Source of the DNA: Mucilaginibacter rubeus
Lineage (GTDB): Bacteria; Bacteroidota; Bacteroidia; Sphingobacteriales; Sphingobacteriaceae
Assembly: GCF_014643835.1 (NCBI RefSeq)
Contig: NZ_BMKD01000001.1
Location: forward strand, 1,550,001 to 1,614,000
Length of the DNA stretch: 64,000 nt
Direction: 5' to 3'
Shown here one piece after another: positions 45,287-54,679 of this stretch. Numbering within the stretch: the first letter of the stretch is position 1; every line of letters starts with the position of its first letter. The notes beneath the pieces are model-generated. The model searched no databases, was not told where the DNA came from, and saw only the letters and a list, made by a program, of their open reading frames with translations. Made by a program: the position numbers and the translations under genes.

Positions 45287-45646
45287 ATGGATCTTATTAT
45301 CAAAGTACTCATCGGCCTGGTAGCCTTTATCCATTGTTATATATTATGGTTGGAAATGTTTGCCTGGACAACCCGTGGCCCCAAGGCATTCAACAAATCA
45401 TTGCAGGAACTGGAAAACAGCAAAGTTTTAGCGGCTAACCAGGGTTTATACAACGGATTTTTAGCAGCAGGTCTGATTTGGACATTCTTTATCAGCAACG
45501 CACAATGGCATAACTATGTGGCCCTGTTTTTCCTGAGTTGTGTGGCCGTAGCTGGCATTTACGGGGCACTTACAGTAACCAAAAAGATCTTCTATATACA
45601 GGCCGTACCTGCATCACTGGTCATTTTATTGATCCTGATGAGGTAG
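45287..45646 (+). CDS. DUF1304 family membrane protein
   Basis: 119-aa integral membrane protein with four predicted helices (about 3-25, 50-66, 74-92, 98-116). The start (LIGLVAFIHCYILWLEMFAW) and the FNKS/NQGLYNGFLAAGLIW segment are typical of DUF1304. Function unknown. It is alone, with its 3' end about 220 bp from the convergent phosphorylase gene. Confidence 0.85.
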   Translation: MDLIIKVLIGLVAFIHCYILWLEMFAWTTRGPKAFNKSLQELENSKVLAANQGLYNGFLAAGLIWTFFISNAQWHNYVALFFLSCVAVAGIYGALTVTKKIFYIQAVPASLVILLILMR

Positions 45647-45868
45647 GCGCATTTATCAACCCACGCGATCTTTTATGTGGGTCGAAATGGAAAAAACTAT
45701 CAAGGGATTGGTCATGCTATAGCCGGTTACAACAAACAATTCACGGTTTCGATTGCTGCCTGGATAAAAACCAACAACGTGTCGAACTTACGACCAAGCG
45801 TGGCATCGCCCCCGAGGTTTGTGAACCGGCTGCTCAAAAGGTTATGGGAAGTAGCGAAGAAGCCCACA

Positions 45869-47536
45869 TTAACAAATATTAGTACCGTTGATAGTATAAA
45901 GCTGTTTATAATACTCATTTGCCATCCGGTTACTGTCAAAGAGAGGGAATATATCCTGCATGCTGCGCCTAATTATTTCAACCCATTTATCCGGATGATC
46001 GTAATACAGGGGAATGACTGTTTTTTGCAGCAAATTGTACAAGTTATGCGCATCGGTTTCATCCTGTTGAAATTTATGCTCACTAATTTCAGTATTAGGT
46101 ATAACAAAACCGTTCACTCCATCCACAACAAATTCCGGAAACCAGCCATCAGGAATCGAAACATTAACACATCCGTTCATTGCCGCCGACATCCCGCTCG
46201 TACCTGAAGCTTCGTGGGTCAGCCGCGGCGTGTTGAGCCAGACGTCTGCCCCTTGTTTAAGTAATCGTGATAAACGCAATTCATAACCGACTAAAATCGC
46301 GCAGTTTGGGTAATCCTTACATAAGTTTACGATCTTATTAAAACTGGCTATCGCATCATAATCCATTGGATAAGGCTTTCCTGCCCATATCATTTGGATC
46401 GGCATTTTATTGTTAGTTAGAAGTTGGTGAAAAAAGTCCATATCATGCAATAGCAATTCCGGCCTTTTGTACCCGGCAAACCTTTTCGCAAAAACAATGG
46501 TGAGCACTTCAGGATCGAGGAGAACACCACATTGGTCCGCTACCTCGTCAAAAAGTGCACGTTTACCTGCCTTTTTCCTTTCCACCAGCTTTTGCATCTG
46601 ATTAGTTTCCAATGCCGCATACATTTCCTTGTCTGCCCAATAAGAATAGCTCTGGGCGTTGGTTATAGAAGTAAGTTCACAAATGCCGTTATTTCCATTC
46701 CATATTCCCTGTAGCGTGTTTAAATGCATTTTTGACACAGCATTGGCTTTGCCGGAGAACCTAAACGCAGTTAAGGTATGATCCATAACGTCGCCCTGAC
46801 AACCCGCTATTTCCTTCACTTCATCTATTGGAATATCCCCCCAAAACCCCATTTTATTAAGCAGGAACAAATCAGACCGTTGGTTGCCGCCAGGCTCGGG
46901 TGTATGGTTAGTGAAAACCAGTCTTCTTTTTACTTCCTCAACGGACTTATATTTTTTATATAAATAAAATGCGATGGGTAAGGCATGCGATTCGTTCAGA
47001 TGATAAATATCTGGTTGGAAATTGATTGCTTCTAATAAGCGTGCCCCGCCTTCACCCAACAATATCGCAGCAGCAGTCCCCGTTTCAGGATTACTGTCAT
47101 AAAGCTTATGTGAAATGGTTTTAGCCAAATAATCATTCTCCGGCAGATCTGTTGTCAGGAAAAACAGAGGAGCCGTTTTAAAAATTTCAGGCTTCAGGTA
47201 AAACGCGGTAACCCAAACATCGTGGCCGGATACCTTAATAGTAAATTTAATGCCGGTATCAATGAGGAAGTGATATATTTTTTCCTGGAAGAGTACCTCC
47301 ATGGTTTCATCACCCTTTCTTCCCTGGTTATAATAACCATATTTCCACAAGATTCCGATACCTATAACGTTCTGCCTGAGTTCATAGGCGCTCCTCATAA
47401 AAGAGCCTGCAAGATAGCCGAGGCCACCTGAGTAGGTTTTAAGGGGCTGATGGACGGCATATTCCATGCAAAGATAAGCGACCGGCATTTTGTATTCCGG
47501 GTTTATTGGGTAAGGATGCTGAAAGGAGAAGCTCAT
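45869..47536 (-). CDS. glgP: Short GT35 alpha-glucan phosphorylase-like protein
   Basis: 555-aa member of the short (about 550-850 aa) alpha-glucan phosphorylase family. Typical segments are TFSGGLGYLAG-like KTYSGGLGYLAGS near 17-29, LTAFRFSGKANAVSKMH (about 251-267), FAKRFAGYKRPELLL (about 351-365) and HEASGTSGMSAAMNG (about 440-454). The last motif normally carries the PLP-binding lysine (M-K); here it is Ser450. The enzyme may thus lack classical phosphorolysis or use another mechanism. Family role: releases glucose-1-phosphate from glycogen or maltodextrin in the cytoplasm. Its promoter region has a CRP/FNR-like site spaced like those of the stress island at 57-63 kb. Confidence 0.82.
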   Translation of the reverse strand: MSFSFQHPYPINPEYKMPVAYLCMEYAVHQPLKTYSGGLGYLAGSFMRSAYELRQNVIGIGILWKYGYYNQGRKGDETMEVLFQEKIYHFLIDTGIKFTIKVSGHDVWVTAFYLKPEIFKTAPLFFLTTDLPENDYLAKTISHKLYDSNPETGTAAAILLGEGGARLLEAINFQPDIYHLNESHALPIAFYLYKKYKSVEEVKRRLVFTNHTPEPGGNQRSDLFLLNKMGFWGDIPIDEVKEIAGCQGDVMDHTLTAFRFSGKANAVSKMHLNTLQGIWNGNNGICELTSITNAQSYSYWADKEMYAALETNQMQKLVERKKAGKRALFDEVADQCGVLLDPEVLTIVFAKRFAGYKRPELLLHDMDFFHQLLTNNKMPIQMIWAGKPYPMDYDAIASFNKIVNLCKDYPNCAILVGYELRLSRLLKQGADVWLNTPRLTHEASGTSGMSAAMNGCVNVSIPDGWFPEFVVDGVNGFVIPNTEISEHKFQQDETDAHNLYNLLQKTVIPLYYDHPDKWVEIIRRSMQDIFPLFDSNRMANEYYKQLYTINGTNIC

Positions 47537-48044
47537 ATGATTTAAAAAAAAGACCCGTAGCTATTTTAAAGCTGACGAGTATATTAGTATTATAGACTAT
47601 TTTGATTTCTGTTTTTCACAAGTTGTGATGAATGTTTTTTCAAATGTTGGTGTTTATCTGCTAACCGGGAATGACACGGATCAGGGTATTATATGACAGT
47701 ACGCACAAAACACTCAAATTCAAACGATGGATTAAGAGCCAAATTTGAAACCGGCCCGCAATTGACTTTAATAAGTGACCTCACTCCTACATACTTTAAA
47801 ACAGAAAACCGCTTTTAATATTTCCGTTTACAAAATTCTTTCACAATGATACCCTTTCCGTGTAAGTACTTTCGTCATTCCCGTGTTTTCCAGTCTGAAT
47901 ATGAAAAAAGGACCAAATGCGGCTGCGAAGACCTTCGGGAGCTCATTTTGAGCCTATCGCGCATATTAATAAATGATTAAAACTTAATAATCATATGATC
48001 TGCGTCAAAAACGATTGTTTATTAATTGTTACTTTTGTATAGTT
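47537..48044. other. Intergenic region between glgP and the efflux operon
   Basis: About 500 bp separating divergent units. It holds the candidate CRP/FNR-type promoter of the phosphorylase gene (listed) and, nearer the efflux operon, a 7-bp inverted repeat ATGATTA/TAATCAT (47973-47979, 47988-47994) and an exact TACTTTTG (48030-48037) that fits TAnnTTTG. No gene is apparent. Confidence 0.5.
47641..47684 (-). promoter_or_regulatory. Candidate CRP/FNR-type promoter of glgP-like gene
   Basis: On the minus strand CTGATCCGTGTCAT (47671-47684) has one mismatch to RTGA-N6-TCAY, followed after exactly 22 bp by AACATTTG (47641-47648), a one-mismatch -7 element. The spacing equals that of the promoters in the stress island. 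Confidence 0.5.
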
Positions 48045-48428
48045 TTGAAAAAGTTCACGGCCATATTGCTTTTAACAACCTTCCTGTTCTCAACAACTGA
48101 ACTCCACCAGTTGCTGAAATTGCCTGTGGTTTTTGAACACTTTGCCGAACACCGGAAGGAAAACAAGAGCATTTCATTCCTGCAATTTCTGGACATGCAT
48201 TACATGCATGGCAGCCCGAGGGATAAAGACTACAGCGAGGATATGAAGCTGCCCTTCAAAACAGCAGATAATTGCACAGCGACGATATCACCCGTGCTGG
48301 TTCCTCAATTATTCCAGCCACTCGTCCCTCCCCTGGTATTCTCAACGAAAACGAAGTTACATGCCTTCGATCAGTCGTTTAACCACTCAACTTATTTATC
48401 CAGCATTTGGCAGCCGCCAAAATCCTAA
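48045..48428 (+). CDS. Small exported protein of the metal-efflux operon
   Basis: 127-aa protein with a signal peptide (KKFTAILLLTTFLFSTTE) beginning at a TTG codon; the only other start is an upstream TTG at 48015, whose extension breaks the signal peptide pattern. The mature part has EHFAEHRKENKSISFLQFLDMHYMHG and a KDKDYSEDMKLPF segment that is His- and acid-rich. Such proteins precede CzcA/CusA genes in many Bacteroidota and may bind the exported metal; this is inferred from position and composition only. No catalytic motif. Confidence 0.7.
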   Translation: MKKFTAILLLTTFLFSTTELHQLLKLPVVFEHFAEHRKENKSISFLQFLDMHYMHGSPRDKDYSEDMKLPFKTADNCTATISPVLVPQLFQPLVPPLVFSTKTKLHAFDQSFNHSTYLSSIWQPPKS

Positions 48429-48521
48429 TTAGCAGTCATTTCTATGTTATTTACAGCGCTTAGCCTGGCTATTCCTGCTATGCGCTGCTTTTTGAATTGC
48501 TAATTTTCAAGATCTTATTTT

Positions 48522-51500
48522 ATGTTAAATCATATTATCGCTTTTTCCGTGCGGAATAAGCTGATCATAGGGCTTTTTATTATCGCCCTTATTGGCTATG
48601 GCAGCTATCAGTTTACCAGGCTGCCCATTGATGCCGTACCCGATATTACCAACAACCAGGTACAGGTTATTACCATCGCCCCATCATTCGGAGCTACAGA
48701 TATCGAACGTTTGGTCACCTACCCTATAGAGCAGGCGAACAGCAATATCTCGGGCTTAAAAGAGATCCGAAGTTTTTCCAGGTTTGGCCTGTCGCTGGTT
48801 ACCATTGTTTTTGACGACGCTACAGATGTTTACTGGGCGAGACAGCAGGTTGCCGAACGTTTGCAAAAAGTGCAAAGCCAGATACCCGCCGGTATCGGCA
48901 CACCCGAGTTGGGCCCGGTAAGCACCGGGCTGGGCGAAATTTACCAATACGTAGTGCGCCCCAAAAAGGGCTATGCCGGTAGGTATAACGAAACCGAGCT
49001 CCGTACGATACAGGACTGGATAGTTCGCCGCCAGTTACTCGGCGTCAAAGGTGTAGCCGAAGTGAGCAGCTTTGGCGGGAAGCTTAAACAGTATTCTATT
49101 GAAGTTGATCCTAATAAACTGCTTTCCCATAATATTACCATAACCGATGTTTTTAAGGCCCTGGAAAGTAACAACCAGAACACCGGCGGCGCTTATATTG
49201 AAAAAGGCCCGACGGTGGTATATATCCGTAGCCAGGGGCTGATCGGCAATATGGAAGATATCAATAATACGGTAATTAAAAATACTGCCGATGGCTCGCC
49301 GCTTTTTATTAAAGACGTGGCTGACGTTAAAATAGGCTATGCTACCCGTTATGGTGCGATGTGCTATAACGACGAAGGCGAAGTTGCGGGAGCGGTTGTC
49401 ATGATGCTGAAAGGTGCCAACAGCAGCGAGGTGATTAAAAACGTAAAGGAACGTATAGCACAAATCCAGAAAACTATGCCAGAAGGCGTTGAGATTGAAC
49501 CTTTCCTGGACCGTACCAAAATGGTGAACAACGCTATCGGTACTGTGGAGCGCAACCTGCTGGAGGGGGCACTCATTGTGGTATTTGTACTGGTATTATT
49601 TCTTGGCAATTTCAGGGCAGGTTTACTCGTTGCCTCTGTGATTCCGTTGTCAATGCTGTTTGCCATTATTATGATGAACCTTTTTGGCGTAAGCGGTAAC
49701 CTGATGAGCCTTGGTGCGCTTGATTTCGGTTTAATTGTAGATGGCGCCGTAATTATTGTAGAAGCCGTAATGCATACCCTTAGCCATAGCAAACATTTTA
49801 CATTAACTGACAAGATTGGGCAGAAAGAAATGGATCAGGAGGTGAACAGTTCTGCCAGCAAAATGATGAATAGCGCTGTTTTTGGCCAGATAATTATATT
49901 GGTAGTATATCTGCCGATCTTCACTTTGCAGGGAATCGAGGGTAAAATGTTTAAGCCTATGGCGCAAACCGTAGCGTTTGCGCTGTTGGGCGCTTTTATT
50001 TTATCACTCACTTACATCCCTATGATGAGCGCCGTCTTCCTGAGTAAGAAGATCAAGCACAAGCCCAATTTTTCGGATAGGTTAATGGCGAAGGTTGAAA
50101 GAATATATCAAAAAACATTAAGCGGGGTAATTGCATTTCCCAAAGCTGCATTATTAACTATTATCGGTCTGTTTATATTTTCAGCCTATATTTTAACCAC
50201 ACTGGGCGGTGAGTTTATACCTGCACTGGAAGAAGGTGATTTTGCGGTTGATACGCGGGTGCTAACCGGCAGTAGCCTGAATACTACTATTACCAATACC
50301 CAAAAGGCCGCCCACATCTTAAAAAGCCAATTCCCCGAAGTTGAAAAGGTGGTGACCAAAATAGGCAGCGGCGAAGTTCCGACCGATCCTATGCCGATGG
50401 ATGCAAGCGATATGATGGTGATCCTAAAACCCAAGAACGAGTGGACATCGGCTAAAACCTTTAATGAATTAGCTGAAAAAATGGGTAAGGCCTTACAAGC
50501 GGTTCCGGGTGTTACCGCAGGCTTTCAGTACCCGGTTCAGATGCGTTTTAACGAACTGATGACCGGCGCGCGTCAGGACGTGGTTTGTAAAATATTCGGC
50601 GAAGACCTGGATACCCTCGCTGCTTATGCGAATAAACTGGGTAAGATCATCAATACGGTTGACGGCGCTAAAAACCTCTTTGTGGAAGCAGTTGCCGGCA
50701 TGCCACAGATTATCATTAATTATAACCGCAATGCCATAGCACAATACAACCTCAATATCGCCGATATTAACAAGGTGGTTAACACAGCACTTGCCGGGCA
50801 AAGCACCGGAACCCTGTTTGAAGGTGAAAAGCGCTTTGAAGTAGTGGTCAGGATAAGCAGCGAGCAAAAAAAAGACTTGAAGGATATTCAAAACTTGCTC
50901 ATCCCGACACCGAGGGGTACACAGATCCCTTTATATCAATTGGCCGATGTACAAATAAAAGACGGCCCCAACCAGATACAGCGCGAAGATGCCAAACGCC
51001 GTATCGTGGTTGGCTTTAATGTGCGCGGCCGGGACGTACAAACAATCGTAAACGAGCTGCAGGCCAAGGTAGATAGGCAACTTAAATTCCCGGCCGGCTA
51101 TTATGTAACCTATGGTGGTGCTTTTGAAAACCTGAATGCTGCCAAACAGCGCCTGATGATAGCCGTGCCGGTTTCGTTGCTGCTTATTTTCTTACTACTC
51201 TATTTTGCTTTCAACTCCATTAAGCAGGGATTATTGATTTACTCCGCCATTCCGTTGTCAGCTATCGGGGGCATCCTGTTCCTCGCTTTGCGCGGTATGC
51301 CTTTCAGCATCAGCGCAGGTGTTGGCTTTATCGCTCTGTTTGGCGTGGCAGTGCTAAACGGCATTGTATTGATATCGGAATTTAACCAGTTAAAAAAAGA
51401 AGGTATGACCAATTTGAAACATATTGTGTTATCAGGCACCAAGGTAAGGCTAAGGCCGGTACTCATGACCGCATTTGTGGCTTCCCTGGGTTTCTTTCCG

Positions 51501-52874
51501 ATGGCTGTCAGTAACGGTGCCGGTGCCGAAGTACAAAGGCCCTTAGCTACGGTAGTAATAGGTGGCTTGCTGATCGCGACTTTCCTCACCTTGTTTGTGT
51601 TGCCCGTTTTGTATATCATGTTTGAAAAAGGCTTTAAAACAGTGTTATCGAAAAAAACGGCCACTTTGTTTTCCATTGCTTTGCTGACTGTATTAAGCCA
51701 ACCCTCGGGGGCGCAAACGCCCATCACCCTTAAAGCCGCTATAGATACTGCTTTAAAAAACAACTTACAAGTTAAACATGAACAGTTAAAGTCGAAGTAT
51801 CAGCAGGTACTGATCGGCACATCAGCCAATATTTCGCAGGCTACGCTGTTTGGGGAGGTTGGGCAAATCAACAGCAGCTACAACGATACGAAATTCGGTA
51901 TTTCCCAGTCTTTCAGCTTTCCAACTGTCTATAGCAGGCAAAAAGAACTTTTGCAAGAAGACTGGAAAAACAGCATACTGAATATCGCGGTAAATGAGGT
52001 GCTGTTAAAAAAGCAGGTTAGCCAGGTTTTTAACACCCTGGTATATTTGGAAAACAAGCGAATGTTACTACAGCATGCCGATAGCCTGTATTTGAGCTTT
52101 TATAAAAAAGCCGAGTTGCGGCTGGCCAAAGGCGAAGCCAATATCCTGGAGAAAACAAGTGCTGAAACATTATTGGGACAGGTGCAGATGCAGCTAAGCC
52201 AGTTAAAAGAAGATGTGGCCATCATACAACTGCAATTCCAGTTGTTGCTTAATTCTACAGAGCCCTTAACCCCAGACAGATCCGACTATAAATTGGCCGT
52301 TACATTGGCTTCAGATATTTTGACCTTGAAAAATCACCCGGTAATAAAACTAATAGCTCAGCAGCAGCAAATTGCAGACGCTGCTATCCGCATGGAAAAG
52401 AGCAAGCTTTTGCCTGATCTGGCCATAGGATATAACAATACCAGCATCAAGGGTATTGGTGCTGATAATAAGCTTTACAATGGCTCAAACCGGTTTAATT
52501 CAGTGCAATTGGGTATCGGCATACCTATTTTTGCCGGGGCGCAAAAGGCGCGGATCAACAGCGCGAGAGTAAACAAACAGATAGCCGAAAGTAGTTATGC
52601 TATGGAACTTCAAAGCATGACAACGGCTTATCAATCTGCCGTTTTTCAATACCACAAGTACCTGCAAACGGTTCAGTATTTTGAAAGCAAGCCGTTAAAA
52701 AATGCCGCTTTAATAACCGTTACCGCCAACCAGCAAATTGCCGCCGGAAACATCAACTACCTGGAATGGACACAACTGATTAACCAGGCCACTACAATTA
52801 AAAATGATTACCTGGATGCTGTTCGCAACCTTAACGAGGCCATCATTCAACTCAACTATTTTTCAAACAACTAA
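48522..52874 (+). CDS. CzcA/CusA-type RND efflux pump fused to a TolC-like channel
   Basis: 1450-aa fusion. Residues 1-1035 are a heavy-metal-efflux RND transporter: first membrane helix at about 13-30, charged motif DFGLIVDGAVIIVEAV in TM4 (about 402-417), two periplasmic loops and a final TM bundle ending FVLPVLYIMFEKGF. From about 1042 the chain continues with a hydrophobic signal-peptide-like segment (ATLFSIALLTVLSQPSGAQ), then a TolC/CzcC-type outer-membrane factor (about 1068-1450, ITLKAAIDTALKNN start, long coiled coils, FAGAQKARINSARV). Proton-driven export of cations such as Cu, Ag, Co, Zn or Cd is the family role. The adaptor gene follows 4 bp downstream. Confidence 0.92.
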   Translation: MLNHIIAFSVRNKLIIGLFIIALIGYGSYQFTRLPIDAVPDITNNQVQVITIAPSFGATDIERLVTYPIEQANSNISGLKEIRSFSRFGLSLVTIVFDDATDVYWARQQVAERLQKVQSQIPAGIGTPELGPVSTGLGEIYQYVVRPKKGYAGRYNETELRTIQDWIVRRQLLGVKGVAEVSSFGGKLKQYSIEVDPNKLLSHNITITDVFKALESNNQNTGGAYIEKGPTVVYIRSQGLIGNMEDINNTVIKNTADGSPLFIKDVADVKIGYATRYGAMCYNDEGEVAGAVVMMLKGANSSEVIKNVKERIAQIQKTMPEGVEIEPFLDRTKMVNNAIGTVERNLLEGALIVVFVLVLFLGNFRAGLLVASVIPLSMLFAIIMMNLFGVSGNLMSLGALDFGLIVDGAVIIVEAVMHTLSHSKHFTLTDKIGQKEMDQEVNSSASKMMNSAVFGQIIILVVYLPIFTLQGIEGKMFKPMAQTVAFALLGAFILSLTYIPMMSAVFLSKKIKHKPNFSDRLMAKVERIYQKTLSGVIAFPKAALLTIIGLFIFSAYILTTLGGEFIPALEEGDFAVDTRVLTGSSLNTTITNTQKAAHILKSQFPEVEKVVTKIGSGEVPTDPMPMDASDMMVILKPKNEWTSAKTFNELAEKMGKALQAVPGVTAGFQYPVQMRFNELMTGARQDVVCKIFGEDLDTLAAYANKLGKIINTVDGAKNLFVEAVAGMPQIIINYNRNAIAQYNLNIADINKVVNTALAGQSTGTLFEGEKRFEVVVRISSEQKKDLKDIQNLLIPTPRGTQIPLYQLADVQIKDGPNQIQREDAKRRIVVGFNVRGRDVQTIVNELQAKVDRQLKFPAGYYVTYGGAFENLNAAKQRLMIAVPVSLLLIFLLLYFAFNSIKQGLLIYSAIPLSAIGGILFLALRGMPFSISAGVGFIALFGVAVLNGIVLISEFNQLKKEGMTNLKHIVLSGTKVRLRPVLMTAFVASLGFFPMAVSNGAGAEVQRPLATVVIGGLLIATFLTLFVLPVLYIMFEKGFKTVLSKKTATLFSIALLTVLSQPSGAQTPITLKAAIDTALKNNLQVKHEQLKSKYQQVLIGTSANISQATLFGEVGQINSSYNDTKFGISQSFSFPTVYSRQKELLQEDWKNSILNIAVNEVLLKKQVSQVFNTLVYLENKRMLLQHADSLYLSFYKKAELRLAKGEANILEKTSAETLLGQVQMQLSQLKEDVAIIQLQFQLLLNSTEPLTPDRSDYKLAVTLASDILTLKNHPVIKLIAQQQQIADAAIRMEKSKLLPDLAIGYNNTSIKGIGADNKLYNGSNRFNSVQLGIGIPIFAGAQKARINSARVNKQIAESSYAMELQSMTTAYQSAVFQYHKYLQTVQYFESKPLKNAALITVTANQQIAAGNINYLEWTQLINQATTIKNDYLDAVRNLNEAIIQLNYFSNN

Positions 52875-52878
52875 AAAT

Positions 52879-54018
52879 ATGATCATGAAATCCATTATAT
52901 ATCTATCAGTCATTATTATCCTGCTATCTGCCTGCGGCGAAAAAAAACCGGCAACAGATAATACAGATAAAGCAGAGAATACTAACATCGTAACCCTGAC
53001 GGATGCGCAGCTAAAAAATGCATCGATACTTACAGGCAAGATTGAGCAAAGGGAAATATCATCTGTGTTAAAACTCAATGGAAAAATCGATGTTCCGCCG
53101 CAAAATATGGTTTCCATTAGTGTCCCCCTTGGTGGGTATTTAAAATCAACCAAGTTGTTGCCGGGCATGCATGTGAATAAGGGTGAAGCCATAGCGATGA
53201 TAGAGGACCAGCAATATATCCAGTTACAACAGGATTATCTTACAGCAAAGGCCCGGATAGGATACCTGGAAAATGAATATAACCGCCAAAAAGACCTTAA
53301 CCAAAGCAAAGCGAGCAGTGACAAGGTTTTTCAGCAAGCCGAGGCCGAATACCGCAGCCAGCAAGTTTTAATTAGTTCATTAGCTGAGAAATTACAACTC
53401 ATTGGTATCAACGTACGAACTATCAGCGCCTCAAAAATATCCAGGAGCGTCAATATATACTCTCCTATCACCGGCTTTGTATCTAAAGTAAATGTCAATA
53501 TCGGCAAATACGTATCCCCAACGGAGGTGCTCTTCGAGTTAGTAAACCCAACAGATATCCACCTGGCGCTAAAAGTATATGAGAAGGATCTGGATAAATT
53601 ATATATCGGTCAAAAACTGGTGGCCTATACCAACAACCAACCGGCAAAAAAACACGAAGCCGAGATATTACTGATTGGCCGTGATCTTTCTGCCGACAGG
53701 AACGCAGACGTGCATTGCCATTTTGAAACCTATGATAAAACACTGGTTCCGGGTACTTATATGAATGCAGAAGTACAAGTAAAAAATACTAAGGCATATG
53801 CCATAGCTAACGAAGCCATTGTTCAGTTTGAAGGTAAACAGTATATCTATAAAGTTATCGGGAACCGACAGTTTGAGATGACCGAGGTTAATATAGGCGA
53901 AAGTGAAAACGGCTTTACAGAAATACTATTGCCCACAAAGGTTATGACCGCGAACGCTGTTTTTGTAACCAAAGGTGCGTATTCATTATTAATGATGATG
54001 AAGAATAAGGCGGAATAA
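52879..54018 (+). CDS. RND efflux periplasmic adaptor (CzcB/CusB-like)
   Basis: 379-aa membrane-fusion protein and lipoprotein: lipobox ILLSAC near residues 13-18, then a biotinyl-lipoyl-like/barrel-sandwich domain (VSISVPLGGYL, INIYSPITGFVSKV-type halves), a helical hairpin (about 110-165, KARIGYLENEYNRQKDLNQSKAS) and a membrane-proximal beta domain. It links the RND pump to its outer-membrane channel. A second in-frame ATG at 52885 is equally plausible; the reading frame extends upstream into the pump gene but has no start of its own. Only 4 bp separate it from the pump. Confidence 0.92.
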   Translation: MIMKSIIYLSVIIILLSACGEKKPATDNTDKAENTNIVTLTDAQLKNASILTGKIEQREISSVLKLNGKIDVPPQNMVSISVPLGGYLKSTKLLPGMHVNKGEAIAMIEDQQYIQLQQDYLTAKARIGYLENEYNRQKDLNQSKASSDKVFQQAEAEYRSQQVLISSLAEKLQLIGINVRTISASKISRSVNIYSPITGFVSKVNVNIGKYVSPTEVLFELVNPTDIHLALKVYEKDLDKLYIGQKLVAYTNNQPAKKHEAEILLIGRDLSADRNADVHCHFETYDKTLVPGTYMNAEVQVKNTKAYAIANEAIVQFEGKQYIYKVIGNRQFEMTEVNIGESENGFTEILLPTKVMTANAVFVTKGAYSLLMMMKNKAE

Positions 54019-54052
54019 AATTAAATAGCGTTTAAACTAAGGCCTGTCAAAT

Positions 54053-54436
54053 ATGAAAACTAATATCACGATGAAATTAGTCATCTCAGTAGTCACCATC
54101 ACTATATTATCATCATGCGAAAAAGCTATTGTATATAATGGGAATGTTACTATTACGGTACAATACAACCAACAACCTGTGCCGGATATTCCTGTTTATT
54201 ACTATGTCGGGATACCTGAAAAAGACAACTCAGGCAACATTAGATATCAAGGAATGCAGCTTTCCGCTATTGATGGAAGTGCAACTTTTAGCCAATTACC
54301 CCCCGGGCAATATCACTTTACTGCATCTGGTTTTTTGAAGCCTGCCCAAAAAACGGTAGCAGCAGACACTGATGTCACAGTAAGAAAGCGTTACCGGGAC
54401 GAAAGTAATTATCAGATACTACTCCCCCTTCGTTAA
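54053..54436 (+). CDS. Small lipoprotein with a Cna-B/carboxypeptidase-regulatory-like fold
   Basis: 127-aa exported lipoprotein (lipobox LSSC near 20-23, then EKAIVYNG). The mature part shows the beta-sandwich pattern of transthyretin-like modules: VTITVQYNQQPVPDIPVYYY (about 32-51), then SATFSQLPPGQYHFTASGF (about 76-94). Function unknown; it is the last gene of the efflux operon, 34 bp after the adaptor, and might bind ligand or protein at the outer membrane. A strong terminator follows 11 bp after its stop. Confidence 0.75.
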   Translation: MKTNITMKLVISVVTITILSSCEKAIVYNGNVTITVQYNQQPVPDIPVYYYVGIPEKDNSGNIRYQGMQLSAIDGSATFSQLPPGQYHFTASGFLKPAQKTVAADTDVTVRKRYRDESNYQILLPLR

Positions 54437-54447
54437 ATTAAAGTCCG

Positions 54448-54481
54448 GAAACAGAAAATGCCTGTTGGCATTTTCTGTTTC
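54448..54481 (+). terminator. Terminator of the efflux operon
   Basis: Perfect 15-bp stem GAAACAGAAAATGCC paired with its complement (54448-54462, 54467-54481) around a 4-base TGTT loop. A/T-rich lower part; it could work on both strands and so also insulate the phosphoketolase gene that faces it. Confidence 0.85.
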
Positions 54482-54679
54482 ACCCGGCCCCGTTGTCGTA
54501 ATAGGATAAATTGCTAAGTACTGCAGGTCGGTTTTTGCAGTGTGGCTTTTGGGGTACAGGGAATTACATTATGTCCAGATCTGCATATTTATTGAATCAG
54601 GATCCGCAATAAACCCCTGGTTATCATAGTGATTAGATTAAGCATACGTGCAACTTCTGGCCTTCGAAAATTTCACCTT

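Noticed and set aside
45538-46207. Two overlapping plus-strand frames between DUF1304 and the phosphorylase gene
   Set aside because: One overlaps DUF1304 in another frame, the other overlaps the end of the phosphorylase gene; neither gives a recognisable domain. A worn gene remnant around 45.65-45.87 kb cannot be excluded.
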